In this document: positions 1-10,802 of the stretch, piece after piece
Numbering within the stretch: the stretch's first letter is position 1
Layout: the number at the start of each line of letters is the position of its first letter
DNA from: Lunularia cruciata
Lineage: Eukaryota > Streptophyta > Marchantiopsida > Lunulariales > Lunulariaceae
Length of the DNA stretch: 64,000 nucleotides
Direction: 5' to 3'
Assembly (NCBI GenBank): GCA_948567375.1
Contig: OX419761.1
Span: 44,740,243 to 44,804,242, forward strand
Notes under the pieces: model-generated
The model's input: only the letters and a program-made list of their open reading frames with translations
What the model was told of the DNA's origin: nothing
Database searches by the model: none
Translations under genes and position numbers: made by a program

Positions 1-919
1 TGTCAAATGTCAAATCCGAAGACACTTGCACTCCTATCTCTCTTACTTCGGGTCTAACTATTATCAATTCTTTTACTAATTCTACTATGTCATCATCAAG
101 AATTGTAATTGAAAGCATGAATACACTATCTACACATTCAATTTGTAACCCACTTTCCCCTAATCACTCATGTTACTAACCCAAAGACACTTACTGTCTG
201 ATCCTGCACTTCGGGTTTATTCACTACTGCTACTTCTCCTTCAATTCATGTTCCATCTTCAATTAGAACTAAAATTGAAGTCATGGGTATCCTAACTATC
301 TTCTTTCTCTACTCTAACTTCCTCTGATCCCTCTGGCAAAACTCCCCAAGTCACCTTCACTGCACTTCGAGGTCAGACTACCTCTGATTTAGTCATCTTC
401 ATCTTGAGGCAAAGTCTTTAGACCCGAAGTCATGTAAACCCAAAGTCCGAAATACGAAATCCGAAGTCACGTTGACCCGAAGACACTTTGACCCGAAGTA
501 CATCTACTCCCAAAACTTCAAATGCTTGTAACTTCTTGTACAGACCTCCAAACTCTGTGATTTTGGTAGCAATAAAAAGCCCTGACCGAGACGCTTCCAA
601 CGAGATATAGCACGCTTGATTTGGACGTGTCTTCATTGAGATATGGCCCCCGCAAGAATCCTGATCTACAACTTCTATTTCTCCTTCGGGTTTGCCCTCC
701 TTCAGCGCTTGATCCGAGTTTTTCCCTCCTTTGACATGAAGTAAGCTTCTTCGGGTCTGATCCAGACCGAGCCCTTCTTCCTCTTACACAAAATTGACAT
801 CCTCGGGTCTGATCAAAACACAAGTTTGTACTCATTTCTTCTCCATTTGGTTTCAATTTGGTTTCAGCAAGGCATTTCTTCTTCTAAACTCGTCCAAAAT
901 GAAAAATGTAGGTACCACA
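1..919 (-). repeat. LL-family LTR remnant, truncated by window start
   Basis: Minus-strand remnant of the LL long terminal repeat. Its right edge ends in the family terminus (tgtaggtaccaca, 907-919), the reverse complement of the LTR start TGTGGTACC. Its left part resembles the solo LTR near 59100 (the 'ccgaagacactt' stretch). Short reading frames here are not conserved and I do not regard them as genes. Boundaries come from visual similarity, so the left extent within the LTR is approximate. Confidence 0.6.
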
Positions 920-985
920 TGTATGCTGACAGGGCATTTCCGAGTACTTCGCGTTATGACCCAAAGACACGTTACTTTGGGTTTC

Positions 986-1725
986 TGTAATACCAAGGGT
1001 TAGCCATATGATCTAGATGTGAAATTCGGTTTGGTAACATCTAGAATGATGTATACATGATGGTCAAAATAGATCAAATAGAAGTATCACCAAAAGAGTA
1101 CTTCTACTAATAGGGCAGAAACCAAAATAGACTTGAGAACCTTAGAACCAATAGCTAGACATATGATTTAAAGGTGAGAATTGGTTTGGTAACATCTGGA
1201 AGGATGTTACACATGATGGACTAAACAGATCAAAAAGAGGTATCACCAAAAGGGGACTTCTACTAATAGAGTAGGAACCAAAATATGCCTGAAATCTTTG
1301 AAGGCAATTTTGGAGGCCTAAACGGATGAATTAGGCCTTGAAAATGTGCAAATTCCTCCCCCCCAATGGAGGAAAGGCTGGCCTTCCCTCCCCCCTGGTT
1401 TGTCTCGTTGAGAGCTTTCCAACAGTACCTTACTCATGTGATTCTGAGATTCCTACAGGAAGATTCCCTAAAAGATTCCCTCTGGTCAAAGCTCGTTTGA
1501 CCTACCAGATAGGACCTAGACCAGACAGGTCACCCATCCAAGTAAGTAATCCAAGGGTGGAGCTTGCTGACATATCACCTATGTGTGTCCCTAATCCTAT
1601 GGTGGAGCTTCCTTGGAGGAGATCCTCTTTGTCTATATAATAAAGAGAAGGTGCTCCCTTGGGGCATCGAATGTTTGAGTGTGCAATCTGTGTTTTCTCT
1701 CTTCTCTTGTCCTCGGAGTATTACA
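986..1725 (+). repeat. CHR-1 5' LTR
   Basis: Direct repeat of 7485-8224, the same 740-bp length, beginning TGTAATACC and ending TATTACA (TG...CA). It holds a TATA-like box at 1633-1641. The solo LTR CHR-2 (8957-9087 plus 19022-19650) belongs to the same family. Confidence 0.93.
1633..1641 (+). promoter_or_regulatory. Putative TATA box of CHR-1 LTR
   Basis: The sequence ctatataat lies about 85 bp before the 5' LTR end. The same motif recurs in the 3' LTR at 8133-8141 and, as acctatataataaag, in the solo LTR near 19540. Position and conservation fit an LTR pol II promoter; the transcription start is not shown. Confidence 0.55.
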
Positions 1726-1726
1726 A

Positions 1727-1738
1727 TGGGATCAGAGC
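1727..1738 (+). other. CHR-1 primer-binding site (initiator tRNA-Met type)
   Basis: tgggatcagagc starts 2 bp after the LTR end and differs at one base from TGGTATCAGAGC, the common plant primer site complementary to the 3' end of initiator tRNA-Met. Confidence 0.8.
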
Positions 1739-1865
1739 GAGTGTTCTAGTCCAAGAGAGTGGATCACCCCTCTTGGAATAGCACGAACTACTGAAATTGA
1801 GTAATTTGAGGTGGAGAACATAGAGTAATCGCTAGACTTAGGAAGGACTTTAGAGAGCGGATGGG

Positions 1866-2087
1866 ATGGATGCGCCGGGGGGACAATTCCCCGCACCTAG
1901 CTTTCTATTCTCAAACCCATTCCACATCAAGGTTATGTACATCCAGCGTGAGCAGATGAGAGTATCACTAGTTTATCACTTTGGTGCAAAATTCATGGAC
2001 AGAGTGATGAACTCACCAAACCCGGTGATTCTACCTATGGTGATATATGACAGAGAGTGGGATTTGACGATCTACATTCTATTATGA
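1866..2087 (+). other. Leader small ORF (73 codons), shared with INS-E
   Basis: Short open frame between primer site and gag. Residues from about 16 to the end align without gaps to a minus-strand frame at 46411-46614 inside INS-E: both share PNPF/SNPF, a central FG, VM, P-P and a C-terminal WDLTI-LL followed by a stop. No function is recognised. It could be a conserved leader peptide or a relic of an upstream gag extension shared by two families. Confidence 0.45.
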
Positions 2088-2328
2088 TAAAATGGATATG
2101 AATGTCCCAAAATCCTCTCCCTTTCAACACTCAAGTAGAAATCCGTTATGTAGTGAGGCCGAAATTGATGTTTAGAGATTTTGTGGTTAGGAATTTTGGT
2201 GAGGAGTATTATCAACGAGTGATAGCTTCTGAGGCCCAATGGTAGTTCCGACAGTTTGTGCGCCTTCCAGAGTGATTATATTGACTCTGTATTGAAGTAG
2301 ACGTTAGCAATTGGGTGTTGCAGGAACC

Positions 2329-3417
2329 ATGGATCCGCAATTGCAAGAGCTTGTGCAAGGACTGCAAGGGATGTTGAATGAATTTCAAGAGATTAAGATG
2401 ACCATGGAGACATTGCAAAGTCAAGTGCAGATCCTCAAGAACGATCAAGCCATGCAAGAAGCAGAGCCGTCTCAAAACCCAATACCTGCAACTGAAGTAC
2501 TTGGAGAGGCACCCGTGCCTACGAACCCTATCAACGATGAAGCCACATTGCTACTCCGGATGAAGAAGACCTGCAACATCGAGCCTTACAAGGGGTAGCG
2601 TACGATAGGAGTAGTGGAGAATTGGATCTCGAGAATGAATTGATATTTTTGATTGTTCTCAACAGAGATCACAGAGCATGTTGCAGGAGTGTTTGCATGT
2701 GGGTACTTGACCGATAAAGCCCTCACATGGTATGATGCTTGGGAACGATCCATGCTGGCAGAGAGAAGGGAGGTCACATGGACAGCAATGCAAGAAGGAC
2801 TACTCAAGAATTTCCAATCGGTGGATTTTGTGTAGATGGCTCAAACCCGACTATGGGGATTGAGACAGAAGAATAGCGTACAAGAGTATGTGGAGGGATT
2901 TCCGGATCTACAAGTTGCAATCACTGACATGAGTCCAACAGAGGCTCTCGACAATTTCAAACGAGGGTTGAAAGAGCGGATTCGCCAAGAAGTCATGGTG
3001 CAAAACCCTTACACGATATTTGAAGCTATTGCTTGTGCGTAGAGAATAGCCGGAGCATTAGGTGGAGGTGAAGGAGTAGTTCCACCTCAACATTATCGGG
3101 CAGAAATGCCACACATGGGTGGACCAGTACCGATGGAATTGGGCAACCTTCGATTCCGGGATCGAGGAGCACGGCCGCTTCAAGGAGAGCGGGGACGGGT
3201 TGAAGAACAAAGAGATGAAGTCCCACGAGGAGAAGGGACTCGAGGAGAACAACGCCGTTGTTACAATTGTGGCCGTATTGGGCACATATCTACCAATTGT
3301 TGCACTTGTTTCCTTAGAGGCCCTCGGCCTTTGTACAGGCGATCTTTGAACAACATGGAGAGGCACATTGAAGAGGAGGAGGTGGAAACCACTTCGGAAA
3401 ACGAAGATCGCCAGTAA
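2329..3417 (+). pseudogene. CHR-1 gag (broken)
   Basis: Capsid/nucleocapsid gene in one reading frame (MDPQLQEL start at 2329). It begins with a coiled-coil-like segment (2329-2460), then a capsid-like region with the WYDAWERS motif near 2727. The nucleocapsid carries one CCHC zinc knuckle at 3259-3300 (C-x2-C-x4-H-x4-C). The frame is cut by stops at 2596, 2641, 2650, 2833 and 3040 without any frame change; each is one transition from CAG/CGA/TGG. This is a decayed but otherwise collinear gag. Protease follows from 3513 in another frame. Confidence 0.85.
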
Positions 3418-3512
3418 ATGTACCTCGTGGCCTTACTGGCTCAATAAGGAAGCAGAGAAGCGAGGGAAGGAAGAAGAATAATGCGCAAAGATCCCAAAAG
3501 GCAACCTCACAA

Positions 3513-5273
3513 TTGATTGTTGTGAATGGAATCCTAGAAGGTAATCAAGTGAGAGTATTAATAGATCTGGGAGCAATAGAGAATTTCTTGTCTCGCTCTG
3601 TTGCAATAAGCTTGGGAATGGATCTAGAGAGAGATGGAAGTGAAGAAGTAGAGTTACCAAATGGGCAAATAGAGAGGATTGAATCATTACCTAGATGGGT
3701 AACCCTCTTTGTAGGAGAATATCAGGAAGCAATTGAGTGGCGAGTGATACAGTTAGCCCGTTATGATGCAATTTTAGGCATGCCATGGATGGAGCAGTAC
3801 AACCCAATGGTGGATTGGAGGAAGAAAGTAGTGAGAACCCGCCAATGGTCAATCATTGGGGTTAAAGAAAAATCACACAAGCAGAAACTGCCTCTATATG
3901 TCGTAGGGATGACAACTGTCTGTAAGACCGATAGATGTTTTATGGGTCTAATAAGAGAAGTCCAGAGTGCACAACTCGCTGGACAAATTCCTGAGAAATT
4001 GAAGGATGTGGTGGATGAGTTTCAAGATGTCTTTCCCAATGATCTACCCTCAGGATTATCACCTAAAAAGCGAGTAGATCACAAAATAGAGACACTCCCG
4101 AGGAAGACACCTCCTTGTAAGGCTCCATATCGCCTATCACCTCATGAGTTGGAGGAGTGTAAGACTCAAATTGAGGAGATGCTACAGAAAGGGTTCATCC
4201 AACCTAGCGTATCATCATATGGGGCCCCTATCTTGTTCGTGAAGAAGAAGGATGGTACAATGCGCATGTGCATTGATTATCGGGGTCTCAATCAGCAAAC
4301 AGTGAAGAACAAATACTCCTTACCTTGCATGGATGACCTGTTTGATCAACTCCATGGAGCAAGATACTTCACCAAACTGGACTTGCAGAGCAGTTACAAT
4401 CAAATCCGAATTGTAGAGGAGGATGTGTACAAAACTGCCTTTCAAACCAAGTATGGCCACTTTGAGTATCTTGTGATGCCTTTTGGCCTCACCAACGTGC
4501 CTACCACTTTCATGAGCCTAATGAATGACATATTTTGTCCATACTTGGATAAGTCTGTTATCATCTTCTTGGATGATATCTTAGTATATAGTAGCACAAT
4601 GACAGAACACAAACAATATCTACGAGAGGTCCTCAAGATTCTAAGACAGAATCAATTGTATGCCAAAATCTCAAAGTGTGAGTTTGGCAAGTCTGAAGTA
4701 GACTACTTAGGGCATAGAGTAAGTGCAGAGGGCATTCAAGTATTGACAGATAAAATAGAGGTCATTCAAAAATGGAGTGCCCTAGAAGATCAGACTCAAC
4801 TTAAGAGCTTCTTGGGGTTGACGGGATTCTATCGTAGATTTGTCAAGGACTTCTCCAAGGTTGCACAGCCTTTAACGACACTACTTGGCAAGGGGAAGAA
4901 GTGGACATGGGGAACTGCACAAGAGTTGGCCTTTCAAGAATTGAAGGCCACCTTGCTACATGCACCAATCTTGAAGTGGTATGACCCAAAACGTCCAATC
5001 AAGTTGGCTACGGATGCATCAGGCGTAGCAATAGGAGCAGTCCTACAACAAGAGTGGCATGACGGATGGCATCCAATTGCATATTTCTCTCAAAAGTTGT
5101 TACCGGCAGAGCGCAACTACCACACCACAGAACGAGAAGAGCTGGCCATCGTTCTACCAACCAAGCATTGGAAGCACTACTTGGGTGAGAAGGCATTTGT
5201 AGTAGAGATAGACCACAAACCTCTAGTCTACCTTGAGACGCAGAAGGATCTATCTTGTTGCCAAATTCGGTGA
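3513..5273 (+). pseudogene. CHR-1 protease - reverse transcriptase - RNase H (first copy)
   Basis: A 586-codon stretch. The N-terminal aspartic protease has the site as I-D-L-G-A (usual D-S/T-G), so the catalytic Asp remains but the next residue is changed. Reverse transcriptase has [17 protein letters not shown] and the catalytic FLDD at 4566-4577. RNase H follows, with ATDASG and IDHKPL motifs. The frame ends at TGA 5271-5273, where the duplicated copy (5898 onward) reads TGG. The end coincides with the seam of a 629-bp tandem duplication, so integrase is out of phase. It is not translatable as a full Pol. Confidence 0.9.
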
Positions 5274-5908
5274 GCAGAGATCAATTGTATGCCAAAATCT
5301 CAAAGTGTGAGTTTGGCAAGTCTGAAGTAGACTACTTGGGGCATAGAGTAAGTGCAGAGGGCATTCAAGTATTGATAAATAAAATAGAGGTCATTCAAAA
5401 ATGGAGTGCCCCAGAAGATCAGACTCAACTTAAGAGCTTCTTGGGGTTGACAGGATTCTATCGTAGATTTATCAAGGACTTCTCTAAGGTTGCATAGCCT
5501 TTAACGACACTACTTGGCAAGGGGAAGAAGTGGATATGGGGAATTGCACAAGAGTTGGCCTTTCAAGAATTGAAGGCCGCCTTGCTACATGCACCAATCT
5601 TGAAGTGGTATGACCCAAAATGTCCAATCAAGTTGGCTATAGATGCATCAGGCATGGCAATAGGAGCAGTCCTACAACAAGAGTGGCATGACAAATGGCA
5701 TCCAATTGCATATTTCTCTCAAAATTTGTTACCATTAGAGCGCAACTTCCACACCACAAAATGAGAAGAGCTAGCCATCGTTCTAGCAACCAAGCATTGG
5801 AAGCACTATCTGGGCGAGAAGGCATTTGTAGTAGAGACGGACCACAAACCTCTAGTCTACCTCGAGATGCAGAAGGATCTATCTTGTCGTCAAATTTGGT
5901 GGGCAGAG
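4651..5908 (+). repeat. 629-bp tandem duplication inside CHR-1 pol
   Basis: 4651-5279 repeats as 5280-5908 with a constant 629-bp offset, covering the reverse transcriptase thumb, connection and RNase H. Three bases (AGA) are shared around the seam. 629 is not a multiple of three, so the second copy lies in a different frame. The copies differ by scattered substitutions: CAG versus TAG at 5495 and CGA versus TGA at 5762. Confidence 0.9.
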
Positions 5909-7471
5909 TGGCGACAACGCTTCAACATGACAATCACCTACGTGGAAGGTAAGAAGCAACTTGCAGATGCATTCACCCGCATGCCAATGGCCAACAACTT
6001 GGCGGCAGAGGTTAAGATTAACCCTGAATTCTGGCAAGAGATTCTAGCTTCTACAAAAACTGATCCACAAATTGTAGAAGCGCAATCGTCCAAAGGTGTC
6101 ACCAGCACCCAAGGACTCACCTTTCGGGAGGGCCAATTGTGGATCCCAAATGTCCCAGAATTACACACCACCATTCTAGCGGAATGTCATGATTTGGTCA
6201 TTGCAACTCATGTTTGAGTGGACAAGACCTTGGAGGCAGTCAAGCGCCATTATTATTGGCCCAAGATGAGCAATGACGTGATGGACTATGTGCGTAGCTG
6301 CCTACTTTGTCAACAGAACAAAGCTTCTAATCAAGCTCCTGCAGGGCTCCTTCAACCTCTTCCCACTCCTACCTAACGTTGGGAACAAGTGAGTATGGAT
6401 CTCGTCTGTGAATTACCCAAGACCACCTCAGGGTTTGACTCCATTGTGGTCTTTGTGGACCGGCTCAGCAAAATGATTCATGTATGCCCTACCACCAAGG
6501 AGGTGACCGCTCCACAACTAGCTCAACTATACTTAGATGCAGTCTTTGCTCACCATGGCTTGTCTAGAGTACTCATCACCGATAGAGGCACCCAATTCAC
6601 CAGTTTGTTTTGGCGAACACTCTTTGGTTTCTTCAAAACCAAGTTGGCCATGTCTACAGCTTACCACCCACAAACAGATGGCCAAACAGAGCGGGCTAAT
6701 CGTACAATTGAAGACATGTTACGTGGCTTCACCTTAGAAGAGCAAGAGAGGTGGGACACCCTACTACCGTTGGTGGAATTTGCTTACAACAATTCAGTGA
6801 ATGCCTCCACCCAGGTCACTCCGTTCTTTCTCATGTATGGTGAGCATCCCTTCACACCTTCTAGCTTGATGAAGATCCGTCCAGTGACTACCAAGGTTGA
6901 TGCAGTCAACACATTTGTTTCTAGAATCCAACAAGGTGTGGAGAGCGCCAAGCACAGGTTACAGATTGCGCAAAATCGACAAAAGCAGTATGTTGATGCA
7001 CACCGTAGGCACATGGAGTTCAATGTTGGGGATCAAGTGTGGCTATCAACAACCAACCTCACATTAGTTGGATCTCGTAAGCTCAGACCTCGTTTTATTG
7101 GGCCTTTCTTGATTTTTTGTTGCATCGGCGCTGTGGCCTATCACCTTGAGCTACCACCACACATGAAGATCCATCCAGTGTTCCATGTCTCCCTATTACG
7201 CAGATATGCTCCCCGATCAGGCCAAGGTACTTCCACACAGGACATTCGACCTTGTCCGACAGTCATTGATGGCATAGAGGAATATGAAGTGGAGCGGATT
7301 CTCCAAAAGCGCATGCGTGGTACTTGCTATCCGCGGGTGGAATATCTCGTACAATGGAAAGGTTACCCCCTCTATGAAGCAACCTGGGAACCCACTGTCA
7401 ATTTGGCACATGCACCGGTGTTGGTGCAAGCATTTGAGCAACAATTGCACAACAAGGACGTTGCGTCTTAA
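5280..7471 (+). pseudogene. CHR-1 RNase H (second copy) - integrase - chromodomain
   Basis: One reading frame holding the duplicated RNase H, the integrase and a chromodomain. The integrase zinc finger is H..H (6145-6210) with C-x2-C near 6299-6310. The catalytic triad is intact: D in SMDLV (6398), D in TDRGTQF (6581) and E in QTERANR (6689), with 35 residues between the last two. A chromodomain lies at about residues 299-350 of the terminal 360-codon ORF (YEVERIL, VQWKGY, TWEP), normally binding methylated histone H3 and steering insertion. Stops at 5495, 5762, 6215 and 6374 break the frame; each fits CAG, CGA or CAA changed by C-to-T. Confidence 0.9.
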
Positions 7472-7484
7472 AGGGAGGGAGGTC
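7471..7484 (+). other. CHR-1 polypurine tract
   Basis: aagggagggaggtc directly before the 3' LTR; it starts at the final base of the integrase stop codon. It primes plus-strand DNA synthesis in this element class. Confidence 0.8.
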
Positions 7485-8224
7485 TGTAATACCAAGGGTT
7501 AGCCTTATGATCTAGATGTGAAATTTGGTTTGGTAACATCTAGAATGATGTATACCTGATGGTCAAAATAGATCAGATAGAAGTATCACCAAAAGAGTAC
7601 TTCTACTAATAGGGCAGAAACCAAAATAGACTTAGGGAGAACCTTAGAACCAATAGCTAGACATATGATTTAAAGGTGAGAATTGGTTTGGTAACATCTA
7701 GAAGGATGTTACACATGATGGACTAAACAGATCAGAAAGAGGTATCACCAAAAGGGGACTTCTACTAGTAGAGTAGGAACCAAAATATGCCTGAAATCTT
7801 TGAAGGCAATTTCGGAGGCCTAAACGGATGAATTAGGCCTTAAAAATATGCAAATTTCCCCCCCAATAGAGGAAAGGCTGGCCTTCCCTCCTCCCTGGTT
7901 TGTCTTGTCGAGAGCTTTCCAACGGTACGTTACTCATGTGATTCTGAGATTCCTACAGGAAGATTCGTTAAAAGATTCCCTCCGGTCAAAGCTCATTTGA
8001 CCAACCAGATAGGACCTAGACCAGACAGGTCATTCATCCAAGTAAGTAATCCAAGGGTGGAGCTTGCTGACATGTCACCTATGTGTGTCCCTAATCCTAT
8101 GGTGGAGCTTCCTTGGAGGAGATCCTCTTTGTCTATATAATAAAGAGAAGGTGCTCCCTTGGGGCATCAAATGTTTGAGTGTGCAATCTGTGTTTCTCTC
8201 TTCTCTTGTCCTCGGAGTATTAAA
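7485..8224 (+). repeat. CHR-1 3' LTR
   Basis: 740-bp partner of 986-1725. It ends TATTAAA instead of TATTACA, a one-base change in the terminal CA. It is followed by the target duplication GTTTC. Confidence 0.92.
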
Positions 8225-8363
8225 GTTTCATCTTGAAGACACGTTACTTTGGGTTTCATCTTGAAGACTCTTTTCTTTGCCTTCTTCGGCCATACAGGCG
8301 CAATCCGACTTCTCTATACACTTCTTCTTCTTTATTTTGACAAAAAAAAATGTGGGCACCACA

Positions 8364-8956
8364 ACAACTTCTCATCCTCTTTCACAATCAAGTGCTTTCA
8401 TCCTAGACTCAATTTTTCCCATTCCATTTGTAGAGTTGATGAATATAGTTTCAATGGGGCCTTATGTGGCAACAAATGTGTGGTGAGGAAGATAGATTCA
8501 GGATGATTTCCCATCATTATTCATAAATTTTAAATTATTTAGAAGAGCTTAAGGACTTTGATCAAATTCATGGTGGTGGAAATTGCAAGGAGCGTATCCA
8601 AAAAAGTACAACATTTAGTTATATTGACACTTTTCTCTTTCAACACAAGAAAGGATTTCTGCAATCTTTGAATGGAGAGAAGCTCTACAAAAAGTAGGCA
8701 AGGTACATAAAATCATACAAGGAAGCTTGGGATTGGAAAAGAAGAGTACAAGTGAAGTCTTTATTGACAAAGAACATAAGAGGAGAAGGGGAATTATAGA
8801 AGATAAACTAAATCACATGTGTTATTACTTTGATAGGATATATTTAATGTTCAATGTTCATGCAAATATAACTCTTCTTGCATTACCAAATACTTGGGAT
8901 AAGTGACAAGGTTGATATATTATGACCATATGTTAGAGAAGAGGTTCATGGGGTTG
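8364..8956. other. AT-rich stretch, nothing recognised
   Basis: Between an LL LTR remnant and the CHR-2 solo LTR. I see no long frame, repeat boundary or known motif. It probably continues at 19656, since CHR-2 with its GGTTG duplication is inserted between the two. Confidence 0.4.
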
Positions 8957-9087
8957 TGTAATACCAAAAGCTAGCCATATGGTCTAGATGTGAAATTTGG
9001 TTTGGTAACATCTGGAATGATGTTATACATGATGGGCAAAATAGATCAGATAGAAGTATCACCAAAAGGGTACTTTTATTAATAGGG
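8957..9087 (+). repeat. CHR-2 solo LTR, left part
   Basis: Starts TGTAATACC like CHR-1 LTRs and is preceded by GGTTG (8952-8956). The LTR is cut at 9087 by MET-1 and resumes at 19022. The 4-bp AGGG (9084-9087) is the MET-1 target duplication. Confidence 0.9.
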
Positions 9088-9536
9088 TGTCACGCCATTT
9101 GTAGTTCCGCATCTAGATGCTCGGACACTGGAGTTCCAGTGATGGTAGTTAGAGTTATTCTAGCAGTTTCTCAAGGACTACTTTCCGACGGTTAGATTTT
9201 GTGTTTGGGGTACTGACTTCACGGTGGGGCCCCCCGTCACTTTGCACCGTTTGCACCGTCGAGTGTGCCGTCAGCGAGACCGTTAGGGTTTCAGGGCTAG
9301 CTCGAGTCCAAGGGGTATAGTTTCGAAGTGAGCTCTAGAGAGCTCACTTCTCTGATGTTGAGCCTTCGAGTTCCTGGCTATGGTGGACAGAGGCCGGCGA
9401 GCGTCACCTGGATTCTCTATGCTTGAGTGGGTGTGGCTTGACTGTAATCAGTGCCCAATTGTTGGCAGTTTATAGAGTGACAGATCAAGTACTGATCTGA
9501 GTTGAGTTGAGTTGAGAATGTTAAGCAATCTGATTA
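9088..9536 (+). repeat. MET-1 left terminal repeat segment L
   Basis: 449 bp matching 18476-18915 (440 bp); the difference is a 9-bp duplication (tttgcaccg) near 9240. The right copy continues into segment S (tgtggcac), whereas here the sequence continues as catcagagaag, so the left end lacks S. Confidence 0.9.
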
Positions 9537-10802
9537 CATCAGAGAAGTGAAGTCAGGGGGAAATCGGGTGCAGGAACGTTGAGTGTTGGTGGTATCTCCA
9601 AGCTCGGTGGATCGTGGTAGCTCGATTCAGGTTCTGTGTTTCCCTAGTGTGCAGAAGCTCGTGTAGTTGATGCAAATTTGGCAGTTAGGCGGACGGTGTG
9701 CGGAAGCGCTGGCCAAATTTCAAGCAAAGAAGGAGCAATTTTTGAGCAGTGTTGTGATTTTGAGCTCAAGAGGTGAAGGCAGGACCAATTTGCTGCGAGT
9801 TGGGCTTAGAAAGTGAAATTGAAGGTGGAGTTGGAAAGCTCTCCTCATGAAATTGTGATTTGGAAAAACCCGTTTTGTCAATTTGGCTTGAGTGGAAAAT
9901 TAGCGGGGGATTTGGCGGACATCCATCTTCAGGGTTTACGTCAGATTTTACGTCAGATTTACGTCAGATTTTTGGGCCAGAATTGGAGGAGTTTCGCTGT
10001 TTGGCCAGATTTGGAGAAGTTTTGCTAGTTTGGAGGAGTTTCGCAGATTTGGAGAAGTTTTGCCAATTTTGGAGGAGGTTCGAAGTGGCAACAAGAAAGG
10101 CCTCATTTGGCTGAATTTTGGCGCTTCGAGGCATAGGGCTGTGGGCTATGAGAGGCTACGAAGGCCTAGAAGGGCCAGAAGGGCCAGCAAGCCAGCTTGC
10201 TGGCGTGAGGCTAGCTAGTTTAGTGTAGATCTTGGTCATTGGTTGACAAAATCTGCCTTTCTTGCTAGATTGTGCGCAACAGGGTTTGACCCCTAGATCT
10301 CTTGTTCCTAGACTGGTGCCCTAGCCAACTGGTCCACCCTCACTTGTTGTCATAGTGACCGTGCCACTGTTATCTATACACATGTAGCTTTGGCTAGGAG
10401 AGGCAGTTTGATCCCATTCTTGGTGATCCTGGTAGCTTAGGACTTAGATACGAACTACTCTTATGTCAAATGCCAAATGGTGGCAGAGTCAGTCCCGTGT
10501 TGTGTTATGAGATGGAAGGTTTTCTGTTAGATTTCTTGTGATTGGATCCCCTCCATTCTTTGCTTCCTGTTTGTGCACCATGTTTGTGTGAGGTGCCCTG
10601 ACTTTTGAGCGTTGGTGCTCTGGTGTGCTCTCGGTGGTGAGGCTGGAGTGATGACCAGTCAGACTACCTTTGTTTCTCTCCGGTGAGGCAGGAAGTGATG
10701 ACCTGCAGACCGTGAGAGTGCGTGTTATGATGGCAGGTTACAGGTTGCCCTTCCCCTAGTGTAGTTATCTTGGTTAGAGTTACATTAGTGGGTGGTGTTT
10801 AG
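9537..10802 (+). other. MET-1 untranslated leader
   Basis: About 1.27 kb between the left repeat and gag, conserved in MET-2 (46930-48126 and 44589-44701, reversed). No primer-binding TGG lies next to the repeat. The nearest candidate is TGGTATC at 9590-9596, about 50 bp in and conserved in MET-2, but it matches the initiator-Met site for only 7 bases. It carries a tRNA-like module on the opposite strand (10277-10345). The CCGG near 10678 is the empty equivalent of the INS-E site in MET-2. Confidence 0.6.
10277..10345 (-). ncRNA. tRNA-like / SINE-like Pol III module in MET-1 leader
   Basis: On the minus strand an A-box-like TGGACCAGTTGG (10325-10336) is followed about 33 nt later by a B-box-like GGTCAAACCC (10282-10291), normal tRNA spacing. 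The same pair is in the MET-2 leader. I could not fold a complete cloverleaf, so this is a tRNA-derived relic or promoter rather than a functional tRNA. Confidence 0.45.

Larger units (their letters stand above)
986..8224 (+). mobile_element. CHR-1: Ty3/gypsy chromovirus, full-length but defective
   Basis: Complete LTR retrotransposon: 740-bp LTR, primer site, gag, protease, reverse transcriptase, RNase H, integrase with C-terminal chromodomain, polypurine tract, 740-bp LTR. It is flanked by the 5-bp target duplication GTTTC (981-985 and 8225-8229). The domain order and the chromodomain place it among plant chromoviruses. The coding region carries at least nine in-frame stops and an internal 629-bp tandem duplication, so it cannot make its proteins. 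The two LTRs differ by scattered substitutions and small indels, implying a moderately old insertion. Confidence 0.93.
920..8363 (-). repeat. Second LL-type LTR remnant split by CHR-1
   Basis: Only 920-985 and 8225-8363 belong to this remnant; CHR-1 sits between. The right part shows the typical LL 5' LTR edge in reverse complement: a 'ctatacacttcttc' stretch, an A-run, then tgtgggcaccaca ending at 8363. It matches the edges at 28861-28916, 55331-55402 and 61801-61860. The left part shares the 'gacccaaagacacgttactttggg' type of sequence with it. It is the target into which CHR-1 jumped. Confidence 0.5.

Noticed and set aside
3513..5273. The 586-codon frame as a functional gene
   Set aside because: It is the pol of a retroelement with an altered protease site, ending at the seam of a duplication.
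9088..9536. MET-1 left repeat lacking S explained as a chance 5' truncation of an ordinary LTR
   Set aside because: MET-2 has the same end with the same 449-bp length, and both have clean 4-bp duplications with empty-site support.
10277..10345. A functional tRNA gene
   Set aside because: A and B boxes are present but I could not form an acceptor stem or a credible cloverleaf.
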